From: Iodobacter ciconiae
GTDB lineage: Bacteria; Pseudomonadota; Gammaproteobacteria; Burkholderiales; Chitinibacteraceae
Direction: 5' to 3'
Assembly (NCBI RefSeq): GCF_003952345.1
Contig: NZ_CP034433.1
Span: 806,001-870,000 of the forward strand
Length of the DNA stretch: 64,000 nucleotides
The notes beneath the pieces are model-generated. The model saw only the letters and a list, made by a program, of their open reading frames with translations. It searched no databases and was not told the DNA's origin. The stretch's first letter is position 1. Each line of letters starts with the position of its first letter. Both the position numbers and the translations under genes were made by a program. This document shows positions 17,278 through 26,206 of this stretch, piece after piece.

Positions 17278-17601
17278 ATGAACGCATATTTAGTTGGCGC
17301 AGATGTACTGGGCAATATCCCTGAGCTTTTATCGAGCTATGGCATCAAGGTACACAAACACGTTTCAGGACGTAATGCCGCACACCAGCGCAAGCCTGCA
17401 AGCCTGAAGGGGGCTGATCTTTTGATCTTGTTTACGGATTTTTTAAGCCACAATGTGATGCGTGCATATCGGGAGCTGGCGCATGAAGAAAATATCCGCT
17501 TTGTAGCCTGCCGCCGCTCTGTCTGTGCCTTAAGCCAGTCGCTGGATAAAATAGAATGCACCAAGGTCTGCGGTGCTTGCCCAAACAGAAAGACACACTA
17601 A
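17278..17601 (+). CDS. DUF2325 domain protein, probably iron-regulated
   Basis: Small cytoplasmic protein (107 aa) of the DUF2325 family. The N-terminus N-A-Y-L-V-G-A-D-V-L-G-N-I-P is Rossmann-like, followed by H-V-S-G-R-N-A-A-H-Q-R and L-L-I-L-F-T-D-F-L-S-H-N. The C-terminus is cysteine-rich (C-R-R-S-V-C, then C-T-K-V-C-G-A-C), suggesting metal or Fe-S binding, which is inference. AGGA at 17267-17270 supports ATG 17278. An excellent Fur-box match 45 bases upstream indicates repression by iron. Function is not established for the family; iron or redox stress is suggested by this regulation. Confidence 0.82.
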   Translation: MNAYLVGADVLGNIPELLSSYGIKVHKHVSGRNAAHQRKPASLKGADLLILFTDFLSHNVMRAYRELAHEENIRFVACRRSVCALSQSLDKIECTKVCGACPNRKTH

Positions 17602-17843
17602 GATTGGTAAATTAAATGCGTAAGATATTTGTGTCCTGATAAGGCGCGCCAGGCCCTTGAGAGCCGCTGCAGACTGTTTTGGTTACACTCTAAATAGAAG
17701 CCATGGGCAGTATTGTCTGAATATGTACATCATCGGGATGCTCACTTTAGCTTACATATTATTAAAGTGTATATAATGATGTAGTGCTTAATTTTAAAGC
17801 TTAATGTAATGTGGTAGTTTGGGTTTTAAGTGATTTATCCCTT

Positions 17844-20492
17844 ATGAACACCACAGATTTACTCGCCTCTTTCGCCGCTGCCTTTAATCAAGATCAGCGC
17901 CTTATCTCTCTTCAGCTTGGCGATGGCTCAGTGTGGGGTGAGCAGTTATTGCCCCAGCGCGTAACAGGTAGTGAGGGGATCTGCCAAGTTTATCGCTATC
18001 AGGTTGAGTGCCTGTCCTCCAGGGCCGATTTAGAACTTAAATCGCTACTAGGCTTGCCAGTCGTTCTATCTATTGAAAATGCGAATGGTGAGGCGATTGA
18101 GCGTTGCGGGGTCATTAGTCAGGCACAGCTTTTAGGTTCTGACGGGGGCTTTGCCAAATATGCGCTGACAGTAGAGCCGCCTTTTGCTTTGCTTAGATAC
18201 CGGCGCACTTCCCGCGTGTTCCAGGATTTATCTGTCCCCGACATTGTGAAACAGGTACTGGCTGAGCATCAGGGCAAAAATCCGGTGTTTGCCTCGGTGC
18301 AAATGCTGGATTTCAAACTCTCCGGCACGCATTCACCGCGATCCTATTGCTTACAATACCGCGAATCCGATTTCGATTTTCTGACACGATTATTAGCAGA
18401 GGAAGGCTTAGCCTGGTTATTTAATCATTTGCCGGGCGATAGTCCTCAGGTTCAGTTGCTTGTGTTTGATGATGCTTTTGCAATTGCGGAAGCGGCAGAT
18501 CCATTTGTTAGATTTCACAGAGCTGACGCCACGGAAGAGAGCGATACTCTGACTGAATGGCAGAGCCAGCGGCAAATCGGCAGCAGCAGCGTGTCTTTGG
18601 CCAGCTTTGATTACAAAGCTACCAGCACCAACGAAAGTTTTGATGAAAGTAGTATCGATCAGGGTGATGGCGGCCAGCAGCTGCAGGTAAGTTTTGAAGA
18701 TTACGACCCCCAATCGCTGTATTATGCGAGTGATGCAGAAGGTTTAAGCCACTACGCACAATTGCGTCAGCAGGCAATGGACGCGCAAAAGAAATCCTTT
18801 AGCGGCTCTGGTACTTTACGCAGCCTGCAAGCAGGCCAGTGGTTCCGCCTGGAAGACCACCCCGCGCATGAATGGGATAGCGCCGAGCAGCGTGAATTTG
18901 CCGTTACCGAGCTGAAATTTACCGCCAATAATAATTTGCCTGCTGATTTAACCCAGCAACTTGGCTTGGTCGCACCAAGCCTATTGGCCGCTGATGTAGC
19001 CAAACCTTATGAGGTTAACTTCACCGCCCAAAGGCGCGGCCAGCCGACCGTGCCCGTTTTTGCCCATACCGAGCACAGCAAGCCCAAAAGCCGCGGCGTA
19101 CAGACCGCCACCGTCGTCGGCCCTGCCGGATCAGAAGTCCACACCGATGAGCAAGGGCGCATAAAAATAGAATTCCACTGGCAGCGTGCCGCAGAACACC
19201 TGGAATTCGGTGCAAGCCTGGATGACAAATCCTCCTGCTGGATCCGCGTGGCCTACCCATCGGCAGGCGCGGGCTTTGGGCATCAGTTCATCCCGCGCAT
19301 CGGTCAGGAAGTTTTAGTTGATTTTATCGAAGGCGACATCGACCGCCCGATTGTCACTGGCGTGGTCCATAACGGCAGCCACCCGGTGCCAGCGTTTAGC
19401 GGCGCAGGCGCTTTGCCTGCCAATAAAACGTTATCCGGTATCAAGACCAAAGAACATGAAGGTGGGCAATACGGCGAGCTGCTGTTTGATGATAGCAAGG
19501 GCGAAGTCCGAACCAAGCTATCCAGCGAGCATGGTAAAACCCAGCTCAACCTTGGCTACTTAATTCATCCAAGGACCGATGGAAAAGGTGAGCCACGCGG
19601 CGAAGGCTTTGAGCTGCGCAGCGACAAACAAGGTGCGATTCGCGCCAGCGGCTTACTGATCAGTACCGAAGCCAAAAGCGGCGCTAGCGGCAAGCAGCTC
19701 GATCGCAGCCCCGCGCAAAGCCAGCTGGAGTCCGCCCTGGCACTGGCCCAAAGCCTGGGTGAGACGGCAACGAATCAGCTTGCCGATACGATTGAAACCG
19801 GCGACGACAATAAAACCGTTAAGCCAGATAACAGCGCAGGCAACAGTGCCACCACCGGCCATCTGCACCATCATGTGCATGCCAGCAAAAGCTTTGAAGC
19901 TGGGTCAAACACCGATAAAGATGGCAAAAGCCAATCCAAAGATCAGGCTGGTGGACAAAATATCATCCTGCTGCACGGCGAGGACGGCGTGGCGATCACC
20001 AGCCCACAAAGCCAGACCATCGCAGCAGGCACTAATCTCGATCTGGTCGCCCAAAGAGACAGTAACCAAACCTCTGGCCGCCGCTGGATACACAATGTGG
20101 GCCAGCACATCAGCCTGTTTGTAGCCGGGGTAAAAGATAAAGTCGCACTAAAACTGATTGCCGCCAAAGGCCAAATCCAGCTGCAAGCACAAAGCGATAA
20201 CGTTGAAATCGCCGCCGACAAAAACGTCAAAATCACCGCCTGCAAAGAAAGCATTACGGTGGTGGCCAAAGACGAAATTCTGATGACTGCAGGTGGCGGC
20301 TATATCCGGCTAAAAGGCGGCAACATCGAAATTCACTGCCCGGGGAAGGTAAGTATTAAAGGGGCGAGCCATGAGTTGAGTGGGCCGGCGCAAATGAACC
20401 CGCCTTTGCCTATTTTTCCAGATTCGATTTGTAAATCCTGCATGCAACAAGCGAAAGCTGCAGGTAGTCCTTTTGCGAAGAAATCATCATGA
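17844..20492 (+). CDS. vgrG: Type VI secretion system spike protein VgrG
   Basis: Spike-tip protein (882 aa) that caps the Hcp tube and carries effectors. The N-terminal gp27-like part spans about residues 10-380 with the L-Q-Y-R-E-S-D-F-D-F-L-T-R-L-L-A-E-E-G motif near 170, then the gp5-like OB fold (G-R-I-K-I-E-F-H-W and W-I-R-V-A, about 430-490, and P-R-I-G-Q-E-V-L-V-D-F-I-E-G-D-I-D-R-P). A DUF2345-type beta-helix extension follows (about 690-860). The tail ends in K-S-C-M-Q-Q-A-K-A. ATG 17844 gives the usual VgrG N-terminus. Its stop overlaps the adaptor start. No structural T6SS genes are in the window, so this is an auxiliary vgrG island. Confidence 0.94.
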   Translation: MNTTDLLASFAAAFNQDQRLISLQLGDGSVWGEQLLPQRVTGSEGICQVYRYQVECLSSRADLELKSLLGLPVVLSIENANGEAIERCGVISQAQLLGSDGGFAKYALTVEPPFALLRYRRTSRVFQDLSVPDIVKQVLAEHQGKNPVFASVQMLDFKLSGTHSPRSYCLQYRESDFDFLTRLLAEEGLAWLFNHLPGDSPQVQLLVFDDAFAIAEAADPFVRFHRADATEESDTLTEWQSQRQIGSSSVSLASFDYKATSTNESFDESSIDQGDGGQQLQVSFEDYDPQSLYYASDAEGLSHYAQLRQQAMDAQKKSFSGSGTLRSLQAGQWFRLEDHPAHEWDSAEQREFAVTELKFTANNNLPADLTQQLGLVAPSLLAADVAKPYEVNFTAQRRGQPTVPVFAHTEHSKPKSRGVQTATVVGPAGSEVHTDEQGRIKIEFHWQRAAEHLEFGASLDDKSSCWIRVAYPSAGAGFGHQFIPRIGQEVLVDFIEGDIDRPIVTGVVHNGSHPVPAFSGAGALPANKTLSGIKTKEHEGGQYGELLFDDSKGEVRTKLSSEHGKTQLNLGYLIHPRTDGKGEPRGEGFELRSDKQGAIRASGLLISTEAKSGASGKQLDRSPAQSQLESALALAQSLGETATNQLADTIETGDDNKTVKPDNSAGNSATTGHLHHHVHASKSFEAGSNTDKDGKSQSKDQAGGQNIILLHGEDGVAITSPQSQTIAAGTNLDLVAQRDSNQTSGRRWIHNVGQHISLFVAGVKDKVALKLIAAKGQIQLQAQSDNVEIAADKNVKITACKESITVVAKDEILMTAGGGYIRLKGGNIEIHCPGKVSIKGASHELSGPAQMNPPLPIFPDSICKSCMQQAKAAGSPFAKKSS

Positions 20493-21262
20493 TTATTAAT
20501 CCTTATCCTCAAGGCTGCGCGCAGGTATTGCTTGCACAGCTGGCACCTTATTTATCTGCATCAACGAAGGTTTATGCTGTGCTGGATCATAGTTTTGATC
20601 CTCATTTATTAAAGAGAATGAGAAATCGGATTGAATGGGTTTCACTTTATCAGGATCGTGGTGCAGATATAGATATTTCTCTGCTGCTTTGCGTGCTTAA
20701 TAGTGAGAATGAAGCGGAGTTTATAAAGCAAATTGAATTGCTTTTGAAAATCACTAATGGGCAGCCTATGTTGAGCTTTTATTTAAGTGCACTGGATAGG
20801 GAAGTAATATTTAGCCATTTTGATCACTACTTTGAAGTTAGTATTTTACCAGAAAAATTAAGTTATATATTGCGCTATGCAGATACACGAATTTTACCTA
20901 ATTTATTTACACAATTTAGCCCAGAACAAAGTGCTGCATTTTTATCACCATTTAGCTATCTGGTTTATTTTGATCGGGAGGCCCAAATTATATGGCTGGA
21001 AGGTGGCAGACAAGCTCAAATCACAAATCAGGCTCTGGTATTGACTGAAGTGCAGTTTATAAAGATGATGGATAAAACGTTAGCTGATCAAATTTTGCAA
21101 AATATTCAATTGCTTGAGCTTCAGTCTCTGCTGCCAACAGAGCCTTCAAAAGCCTATGCACAAATAACGGAGCTTTGCGATATTGCCTTGGCTAAGGGAA
21201 GTCGTGATGATAGTGATATCCTTAGCTTTTGTGTTGAACATTTACGCATTGAGGCTGCATGA
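20489..21262 (+). CDS. DUF4123 T6SS effector adaptor (Tap/TEC)
   Basis: DUF4123-family chaperone/adaptor (257 aa) that loads an effector onto the cognate VgrG tip. The N-terminal domain (about residues 20-140) contains Y-A-V-L-D-H-S-F-D-P, and further on L-S-F-Y-L-S-A-L-D and L-R-Y-A-D-T-R-I-L-P-N-L, typical of the family. The C-terminal third is variable, as expected for effector contact. ATG 20489 overlaps the vgrG stop (ATGA). Its position between vgrG and the lipase gene predicts that it recruits that lipase. Confidence 0.87.
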   Translation: MIINPYPQGCAQVLLAQLAPYLSASTKVYAVLDHSFDPHLLKRMRNRIEWVSLYQDRGADIDISLLLCVLNSENEAEFIKQIELLLKITNGQPMLSFYLSALDREVIFSHFDHYFEVSILPEKLSYILRYADTRILPNLFTQFSPEQSAAFLSPFSYLVYFDREAQIIWLEGGRQAQITNQALVLTEVQFIKMMDKTLADQILQNIQLLELQSLLPTEPSKAYAQITELCDIALAKGSRDDSDILSFCVEHLRIEAA

Positions 21263-21354
21263 TTTTTAAATGGTAGGGTATTTTTTAGTAACGCAGTATT
21301 AAAAGTAAAAAAATATACTGATTAAATATAGATCATTTGTATAAAGGATAATAA

Positions 21355-22314
21355 ATGGATTCGCCGGAAAAAGTGCCAGAGCAAACCGAGACTTCAGGTG
21401 CTGAGGATGGGTTTAATTTGTTTATGATTGTGGTGTCTTTTTTGAATGCTTTTGCCCTATATGTGGCCGTGACAGGCTCTGGCTATGGCCCTGCGTATTT
21501 GATGATTTTTTCTCTTTTTGGGTTATTTGTGAGCCATATCGTGGTACTTATTTGGGCGTGTCAAGTAGAGGCAAGATTGTGGCCTGTATTTAAGTATTCT
21601 CTGATGATTAATGGCATTGTTTTTATTGCCATGGGGTTTGCAATGAACGGCCCTGCTGCCCAGGCTGAAAATGATACAACGGGTGGTGAGGCAGCTAATA
21701 CGATTTCAGCTTCTATTGATTCGGTTAATTATATGCACGATTGGTCAGTAAAATATAAATTGACCGATTTGCGGAGTAATCAGGCTATAGGTGGCAGTAT
21801 TGTTAGTTTTTTAGCCGGGCCGGGTGGAAAAAATTGCTGTATTAGCTTGCCAAAGCAATGGCAAGCAGGAATGAAAGTGAAAGTTGATTGGCAAGAGGCA
21901 GATAAAACGCATACCAAGCCAGATAAATATCAGCGTGAATTAGAAATCCCTCTTTATCAGCAGCCGGGTGATCTTTATGTGCTGTTTCATCCCGGGCAGG
22001 AAGTGGAGCTGGTCGTATCCAGAGTGGAGCCGGGTTATCCGGCCTGGCCGGGGAAAATAAAAAAAGATGCAATGGATGCATGTATTGAACGGCTTTCGGA
22101 AAAAGAATGTAAGAGGAATTTGCCGAAATATCTTTCAAATTCTCAAGAGCAAATTGCTGCTGATTTTAGAAGGTATTGCCAGCCAGAGAATATTAAGCCA
22201 GATGGTGATTCAATGGGATGGGATAAAAAAGGTTGCGCGGAAATGAGAGAGTACTGCATTAAGGAGATGGGTGTTGATAAGCGTATGTGTGAAATAAATT
22301 ATGAAGAGGACTAA
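21355..22314 (+). CDS. DUF3304 membrane protein, likely lipase accessory or immunity
   Basis: A 319-residue protein with three N-terminal hydrophobic helices (about residues 20-105) and a soluble domain with the DUF3304 pattern N-Y-M-H-D-W-S-V, G-G-K-N-C-C-I-S-L-P and W-Q-A-G-M-K-V-K-V-D-W. The C-terminal 80 residues are charged and Cys-containing (six Cys after residue 240). DUF3304 genes recur next to DUF2235 T6SS lipases, as here, where the stop shares a base with the lipase start (TAATG). Periplasmic exposure would suit an immunity protein protecting against a phospholipase, but an accessory role in loading cannot be excluded. No ATG closer to the domain suggests otherwise. Confidence 0.75.
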   Translation: MDSPEKVPEQTETSGAEDGFNLFMIVVSFLNAFALYVAVTGSGYGPAYLMIFSLFGLFVSHIVVLIWACQVEARLWPVFKYSLMINGIVFIAMGFAMNGPAAQAENDTTGGEAANTISASIDSVNYMHDWSVKYKLTDLRSNQAIGGSIVSFLAGPGGKNCCISLPKQWQAGMKVKVDWQEADKTHTKPDKYQRELEIPLYQQPGDLYVLFHPGQEVELVVSRVEPGYPAWPGKIKKDAMDACIERLSEKECKRNLPKYLSNSQEQIAADFRRYCQPENIKPDGDSMGWDKKGCAEMREYCIKEMGVDKRMCEINYEED

Positions 22315-24485
22315 TGATGATTGCTCGATTTACTGAAGCATGCAGAGCTTCACCGCTAGATTTATCCAAAGATGAGCTTACTGCCAGATCAAGAACTCAA
22401 AATCGTCCTCAATGTCTGTCGTGCGAGCAGGATATTTTCCTTGGTTTCTTTTTTGACGGCACAAACAACAATAAATACCGTGATACAGATGCTTTTGCCC
22501 ATAGCAATGTGGCGAGATTATACGAGGCTTATTCAGGGGAGCCTACCGTTGCTAAATTGAAAATCCTTAAAAAAACGGCTAAGCCTGATGCGGCAGCGGC
22601 GTGGTCTGCTGCTATTCCAAAGGATGAGAAAAAGTATTACCGCAAAACATATATCCCAGGGGTTGGCACACCTTTTATCGAGCTGGGTGACACAGGTGAG
22701 GGTTCGGACAATACCCTGGGCCTGGCAGCGTCAATGCATGGTGAGGTGCGTATTAACTGGGCTTTGCTGCAGCTGAGTAATCATATCCATGCCGCATTGA
22801 TGGGGGGAAATCCGCTGAGTGAGCCGTTGGCAGATGATGGCAAGCTGGCCCGGGAAATGCTGGAGAAATCGTTGGCAAGTGGCGTGCCTAACAGAGGCAG
22901 GAGTGTTGTTTTGCAGGAAAGGGCGCGTATGCTGGGCAAGGCCATTGCGCCGATTATTCGGGGTTCTCCCACTATTCGCTCTGTACGCCTTTCGGTGTTT
23001 GGTTTTTCACGTGGTGCAGCAGAGGCCAGGGTTTTCTGTAGCTGGCTGCAAAAATATTACAGCGATGGTATTGCGGGTATTGCTTTAAAAATTGATTTTT
23101 TAGGTATCTTTGATACGGTTGCCTCGGTTGGTCTGGCTAACTCTGTGCCCATTGGCGGTGTTGAAGGGCACTATGCCTGGGCTAGTGTGGAGAACTTGCA
23201 GGTCAGCTCTGCTGTTAAGCGTTGTGTGCATCTGGTATCGGCGCATGAAGTGCGTGGCTCGTTTCCACTTGATTCGATTGGTAGTGGTGCTCAGCATAAA
23301 GAGGTGGTTTACCCCGGCGTGCATTCGGATGTGGGAGGGGGCTACCCGCCGAATGATCAGGGGCGCTCTGTTGGCTCAGGGGAGGCGGGGGATGCAAAGA
23401 AACTTTCGCAGATTCCATTAGCGCAAATGTACCGCGAAGCTGTAATTGCCAGTGTACCCTTGCTGGGTTCAAAAGATTTTGATGATTTTCATCAAAGTAA
23501 TTTTAAAATTGACCCAGGTACGGTCAAAGCTTTCAATGATTATATCGGGGCTACACGCTTTGGCAGCGGCAAGCCATCGGGGGTAATGTGGCTCACTGAA
23601 ACACAGGCTGAGGAGCCTTTGTTGCAGATTATTCGTCGGCACTACGGTCATTTTTTACGCTGGCGAAAAAGTATGCTGGGTAAGGTTCATTTGCTGCCCG
23701 GTATGTCTGCTTCACTGGATAGTGCAGCGAAAAAAACGCAGGATCGGCATGATTTACACACAACCGATCTGGCTTTGCAGCAAGAACTAAATATGCTGGA
23801 GAAGTATGTCCCTGTTGTTTCCGAGCTCTCTGTCTGGCCGGCTAAAGTGGGCGACTGGAACGATGGTGTTTCTGCCGAGTGGTATAAGCAAGAGGCGGTG
23901 TTGCCTGCAAGCAAGGTGTTATTTGAAACTCTGGTTCATGATTCCAGAGCCTGGTTTAAACCCAGCAATTTTAGTGATGATGATCAGGCCTGGTTTAATG
24001 AAGGGGGCATGGAAAAAGCACGAAGAATCATGATTAAAAGCATTGAAACCGAACAAGAAAGGGTGCGCTTATCCTACTCTTTGAGTGATGAGCAAATGAA
24101 GTTGGTTGAGCATCAAGATTACAAAAAGAATATTGAGCGAATTGAAAATCTGAAAACAAATAAAATGTATCCGGTAAAAAGTGGTGGTCAGGAGCCGATC
24201 AGGCTTTATGGCTATCTGCGCTGGCGGCATGTTTTTGGTGTGGCTGTACAGCCTGCTTTGCCGCAAGAGCCGGCCAGTAAAGAAAAAACACGTAAAAGAG
24301 CGCTGGAAAAACAGCAGCACGAGAATAATCTGCAGAGCTTGAATCAACAAAATAGCAATGCCAGAAAACGTTATCAGGAAGGGCAAATAAGTGCTCAAGC
24401 CTATGCTGAGGCGCTACGGGATAATATTCTTCGCTCGAATGCTGAGCGGCAGCGGCATGCTGCAGCAATGGCGGCTTTAGCTTAA
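22314..24485 (+). CDS. Tle1-like T6SS phospholipase effector (DUF2235)
   Basis: A 723-residue alpha/beta-hydrolase of the DUF2235/Tle1 family, delivered into competitor cells to hydrolyse membrane phospholipids. It contains the N-terminal strand G-F-F-F-D-G-T-N-N-N (about residue 45), the nucleophile elbow G-F-S-R-G-A with Ser about 232, and P-G-V-H-S-D-V-G-G-G-Y with the catalytic Asp about 339. The C-terminal 90 residues are rich in Gln, Lys and Arg and probably form a coiled coil. There is no signal peptide, as expected for T6SS delivery. The start overlaps the DUF3304 gene. Substrate position (PLA1 or PLA2) is not deducible. Confidence 0.88.
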   Translation: MMIARFTEACRASPLDLSKDELTARSRTQNRPQCLSCEQDIFLGFFFDGTNNNKYRDTDAFAHSNVARLYEAYSGEPTVAKLKILKKTAKPDAAAAWSAAIPKDEKKYYRKTYIPGVGTPFIELGDTGEGSDNTLGLAASMHGEVRINWALLQLSNHIHAALMGGNPLSEPLADDGKLAREMLEKSLASGVPNRGRSVVLQERARMLGKAIAPIIRGSPTIRSVRLSVFGFSRGAAEARVFCSWLQKYYSDGIAGIALKIDFLGIFDTVASVGLANSVPIGGVEGHYAWASVENLQVSSAVKRCVHLVSAHEVRGSFPLDSIGSGAQHKEVVYPGVHSDVGGGYPPNDQGRSVGSGEAGDAKKLSQIPLAQMYREAVIASVPLLGSKDFDDFHQSNFKIDPGTVKAFNDYIGATRFGSGKPSGVMWLTETQAEEPLLQIIRRHYGHFLRWRKSMLGKVHLLPGMSASLDSAAKKTQDRHDLHTTDLALQQELNMLEKYVPVVSELSVWPAKVGDWNDGVSAEWYKQEAVLPASKVLFETLVHDSRAWFKPSNFSDDDQAWFNEGGMEKARRIMIKSIETEQERVRLSYSLSDEQMKLVEHQDYKKNIERIENLKTNKMYPVKSGGQEPIRLYGYLRWRHVFGVAVQPALPQEPASKEKTRKRALEKQQHENNLQSLNQQNSNARKRYQEGQISAQAYAEALRDNILRSNAERQRHAAAMAALA

Positions 24486-24550
24486 AAAGCCTGATACTGC
24501 GTTGTTGATAGCGGCAATAATTGCCGAAGCTTGGTCCTGATCATGCATAT

Positions 24551-24574
24551 AGCCCGCTCAATGCGGGCTTTTTG
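24551..24574 (+). terminator. Intrinsic terminator after the T6SS module
   Basis: AGCCCGC (24551-24557) and GCGGGCT (24563-24569) form a stem with loop TCAAT, followed by a run of T. It separates the effector cluster from the flagellar operon. Confidence 0.85.
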
Positions 24575-24575
24575 C

Positions 24576-24593
24576 TTGGCACAATTCCTGCTT
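24576..24593 (+). promoter_or_regulatory. Sigma-54 promoter of the flgB operon
   Basis: TTGGCAC (24576-24582, -24 element) and TGCTT (24589-24593, -12 element) have the exact GG-to-GC spacing of sigma-54 promoters. flgB begins about 60 bases downstream. Flagellar rod/hook operons in related bacteria are activated by an NtrC/FleQ-type protein with RpoN. The -24 element starts just after the T-run of the preceding terminator. Confidence 0.75.
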
Positions 24594-24651
24594 GGTTAAG
24601 TGGCGGGAAGCGGTGTGTTGTGCAGTCATTCAGAAATAAAGGAGTTTGGCT

Positions 24652-25056
24652 ATGTTAGGACGTTTGGACGATTACTTTCGCCCGCAGGAGGTTGCTCTGT
24701 CACTGCGCAGCCAGCGGCAGGAGGTCTTAGCTTCAAATATTGCCAATAACGACACGCCGGGCTATAAGGCGCGCGATTTTGATTTTAAAAAATCGTTTGA
24801 GGCCGCCCTGCAGAAAAATCCGGTAAAGCCTTTGCAGAGCACTGACCCGCGCCATTTACAACCTAAAGACAGTGTTGATTCTCTGTCTAAAGCACTGCTT
24901 TATCGTAATCCAAGACAATCCGGTATCGATGGTAATACGGTGGATATGAATGCGGAAATGGCTGCATTTACTGATAACTCAATTCGTTATCAGGCGGGAA
25001 TTACGTTTATGCAAAAGCGGATTGAAGGCATGCGTACTGCGCTTACCGGCCAATAA
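24652..25056 (+). CDS. flgB: Flagellar basal-body rod protein FlgB
   Basis: Proximal rod protein (134 aa), first gene of the flg operon. The N-terminal rod motif is present as S-L-R-S-Q-R-Q-E-V-L-A-S-N-I-A-N-N-D-T-P-G (about residues 18-37), and the C-terminal helix has N-S-I-R-Y-Q-A. The start is ATG 24652 with AAGGAG seven bases upstream; a TTG at 24646 is too close to that site. FlgB contacts the export gate and MS ring. Confidence 0.96.
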   Translation: MLGRLDDYFRPQEVALSLRSQRQEVLASNIANNDTPGYKARDFDFKKSFEAALQKNPVKPLQSTDPRHLQPKDSVDSLSKALLYRNPRQSGIDGNTVDMNAEMAAFTDNSIRYQAGITFMQKRIEGMRTALTGQ

Positions 25057-25067
25057 AGGATTAAATC

Positions 25068-25481
25068 ATGTCGATGTTCAGAGTGTTTGATATTGCTTCT
25101 TCTGCGATGCATGCACAGACCACGCGCTTAAATACGGTGGCATCCAATTTGGCTAATGTGGAATCGGTGACCAGCTCGAATGGCCAGCCTTATCGTGCCA
25201 AGCAGGTGGTGTTTCAATCGGCGCCGATTGCAGGCGGCGGAAAAGGGGCTGTGGGTGTGCAGGTCGCTGATGTGATCGAAGATCAATCACCACCCAAGCT
25301 GGTCTATGACCCCAAAAATGTGCTGGCAGATGCCAATGGTTATGTGGCAATGCCCAATGTGAGCGTGGTGGAAGAAATGACCAATATGATTTCGGCTTCA
25401 CGCTCTTATCAAACCAATGCCGATGTGATGAATACGGCTAAAACGCTGCTGCTGCGCACATTAGCGCTCGGCCAGTCCTGA
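25068..25481 (+). CDS. flgC: Flagellar basal-body rod protein FlgC
   Basis: Proximal rod protein (137 aa). N-terminal [15 protein letters not shown] and S-N-L-A-N-V-E-S motifs and the C-terminal [15 protein letters not shown] helix are standard. It starts 11 bases after flgB, within the same transcript. Confidence 0.96.
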   Translation: MSMFRVFDIASSAMHAQTTRLNTVASNLANVESVTSSNGQPYRAKQVVFQSAPIAGGGKGAVGVQVADVIEDQSPPKLVYDPKNVLADANGYVAMPNVSVVEEMTNMISASRSYQTNADVMNTAKTLLLRTLALGQS

Positions 25482-25500
25482 TTAAACGCTCTGGAGATGC

Positions 25501-26175
25501 ATGATGGTTCCTCGCACAACGATTAATTCGACGACTGACTATTCGGCGATTAATAAAAAAGTAGACAGCAAAGCATCTGCTGCAGATCAGCAGCAGGATC
25601 GTTTTCTTAAGTTGCTGGTTAAACAGCTGCAGAGCCAGGACCCGATGAATCCGATGGATAATGCGGCGACTACCAGTCAGATGGCGCAGATTAGCAGTGT
25701 AACGGGGATCGAAAAACTCAATGCCACGATGCAATCGATGATGGCGAGTTTTGCTTCGGCACAAAGTTTTCAGGCTGCTGCATTGATTGGCAAAGAGGTA
25801 CTCACGCAGGGCAATCAGATGAAATTTGACGGCACTAAGCCAATTGATGCCCGGGTTGATTTACCGGCTGGCGTGAGCAATATCAAGGTGACGATTACAG
25901 ATAAAAATGGCGCTGTGGTGGATAAACTGACTTTACCCCAGCAATCGGGCGGAGCCGCCGGTGTGGTGTGGGATGGAAAGCTGGAAGGTGACAGGTTGGC
26001 TGCAGCTGGTGATTATTTTATTTCTGCAACTGGCCTGAAAGATGGCAAGGAAATTGCTTTAAATACCCTGACCTGGCAAACGGCAAGCAGCGTTGAGCTG
26101 GCCAAAACGGGCGTGAATATCATGTTGGGCAGTCAGAAAACGGTTGCATTTAGCGATGTGAAACAAATCCGCTAG
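25501..26175 (+). CDS. flgD: Hook capping protein FlgD
   Basis: Hook scaffolding cap (224 aa) needed for polymerisation of FlgE and then discarded. The N-terminal domain has F-L-K-L-L-V-K-Q-L-Q-S-Q-D-P-M-N-P-M-D-N, the hallmark of FlgD, followed by T-S-Q-M-A-Q-I-S. The C-terminal half is the FlgD Ig/tudor-like domain. Start is ATG 25501 or the adjacent ATG 25504. Confidence 0.95.
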   Translation: MMVPRTTINSTTDYSAINKKVDSKASAADQQQDRFLKLLVKQLQSQDPMNPMDNAATTSQMAQISSVTGIEKLNATMQSMMASFASAQSFQAAALIGKEVLTQGNQMKFDGTKPIDARVDLPAGVSNIKVTITDKNGAVVDKLTLPQQSGGAAGVVWDGKLEGDRLAAAGDYFISATGLKDGKEIALNTLTWQTASSVELAKTGVNIMLGSQKTVAFSDVKQIR

Positions 26176-26206
26176 TCGTGGACTTGAACAAGGTGAGGTT
26201 AGGGTT

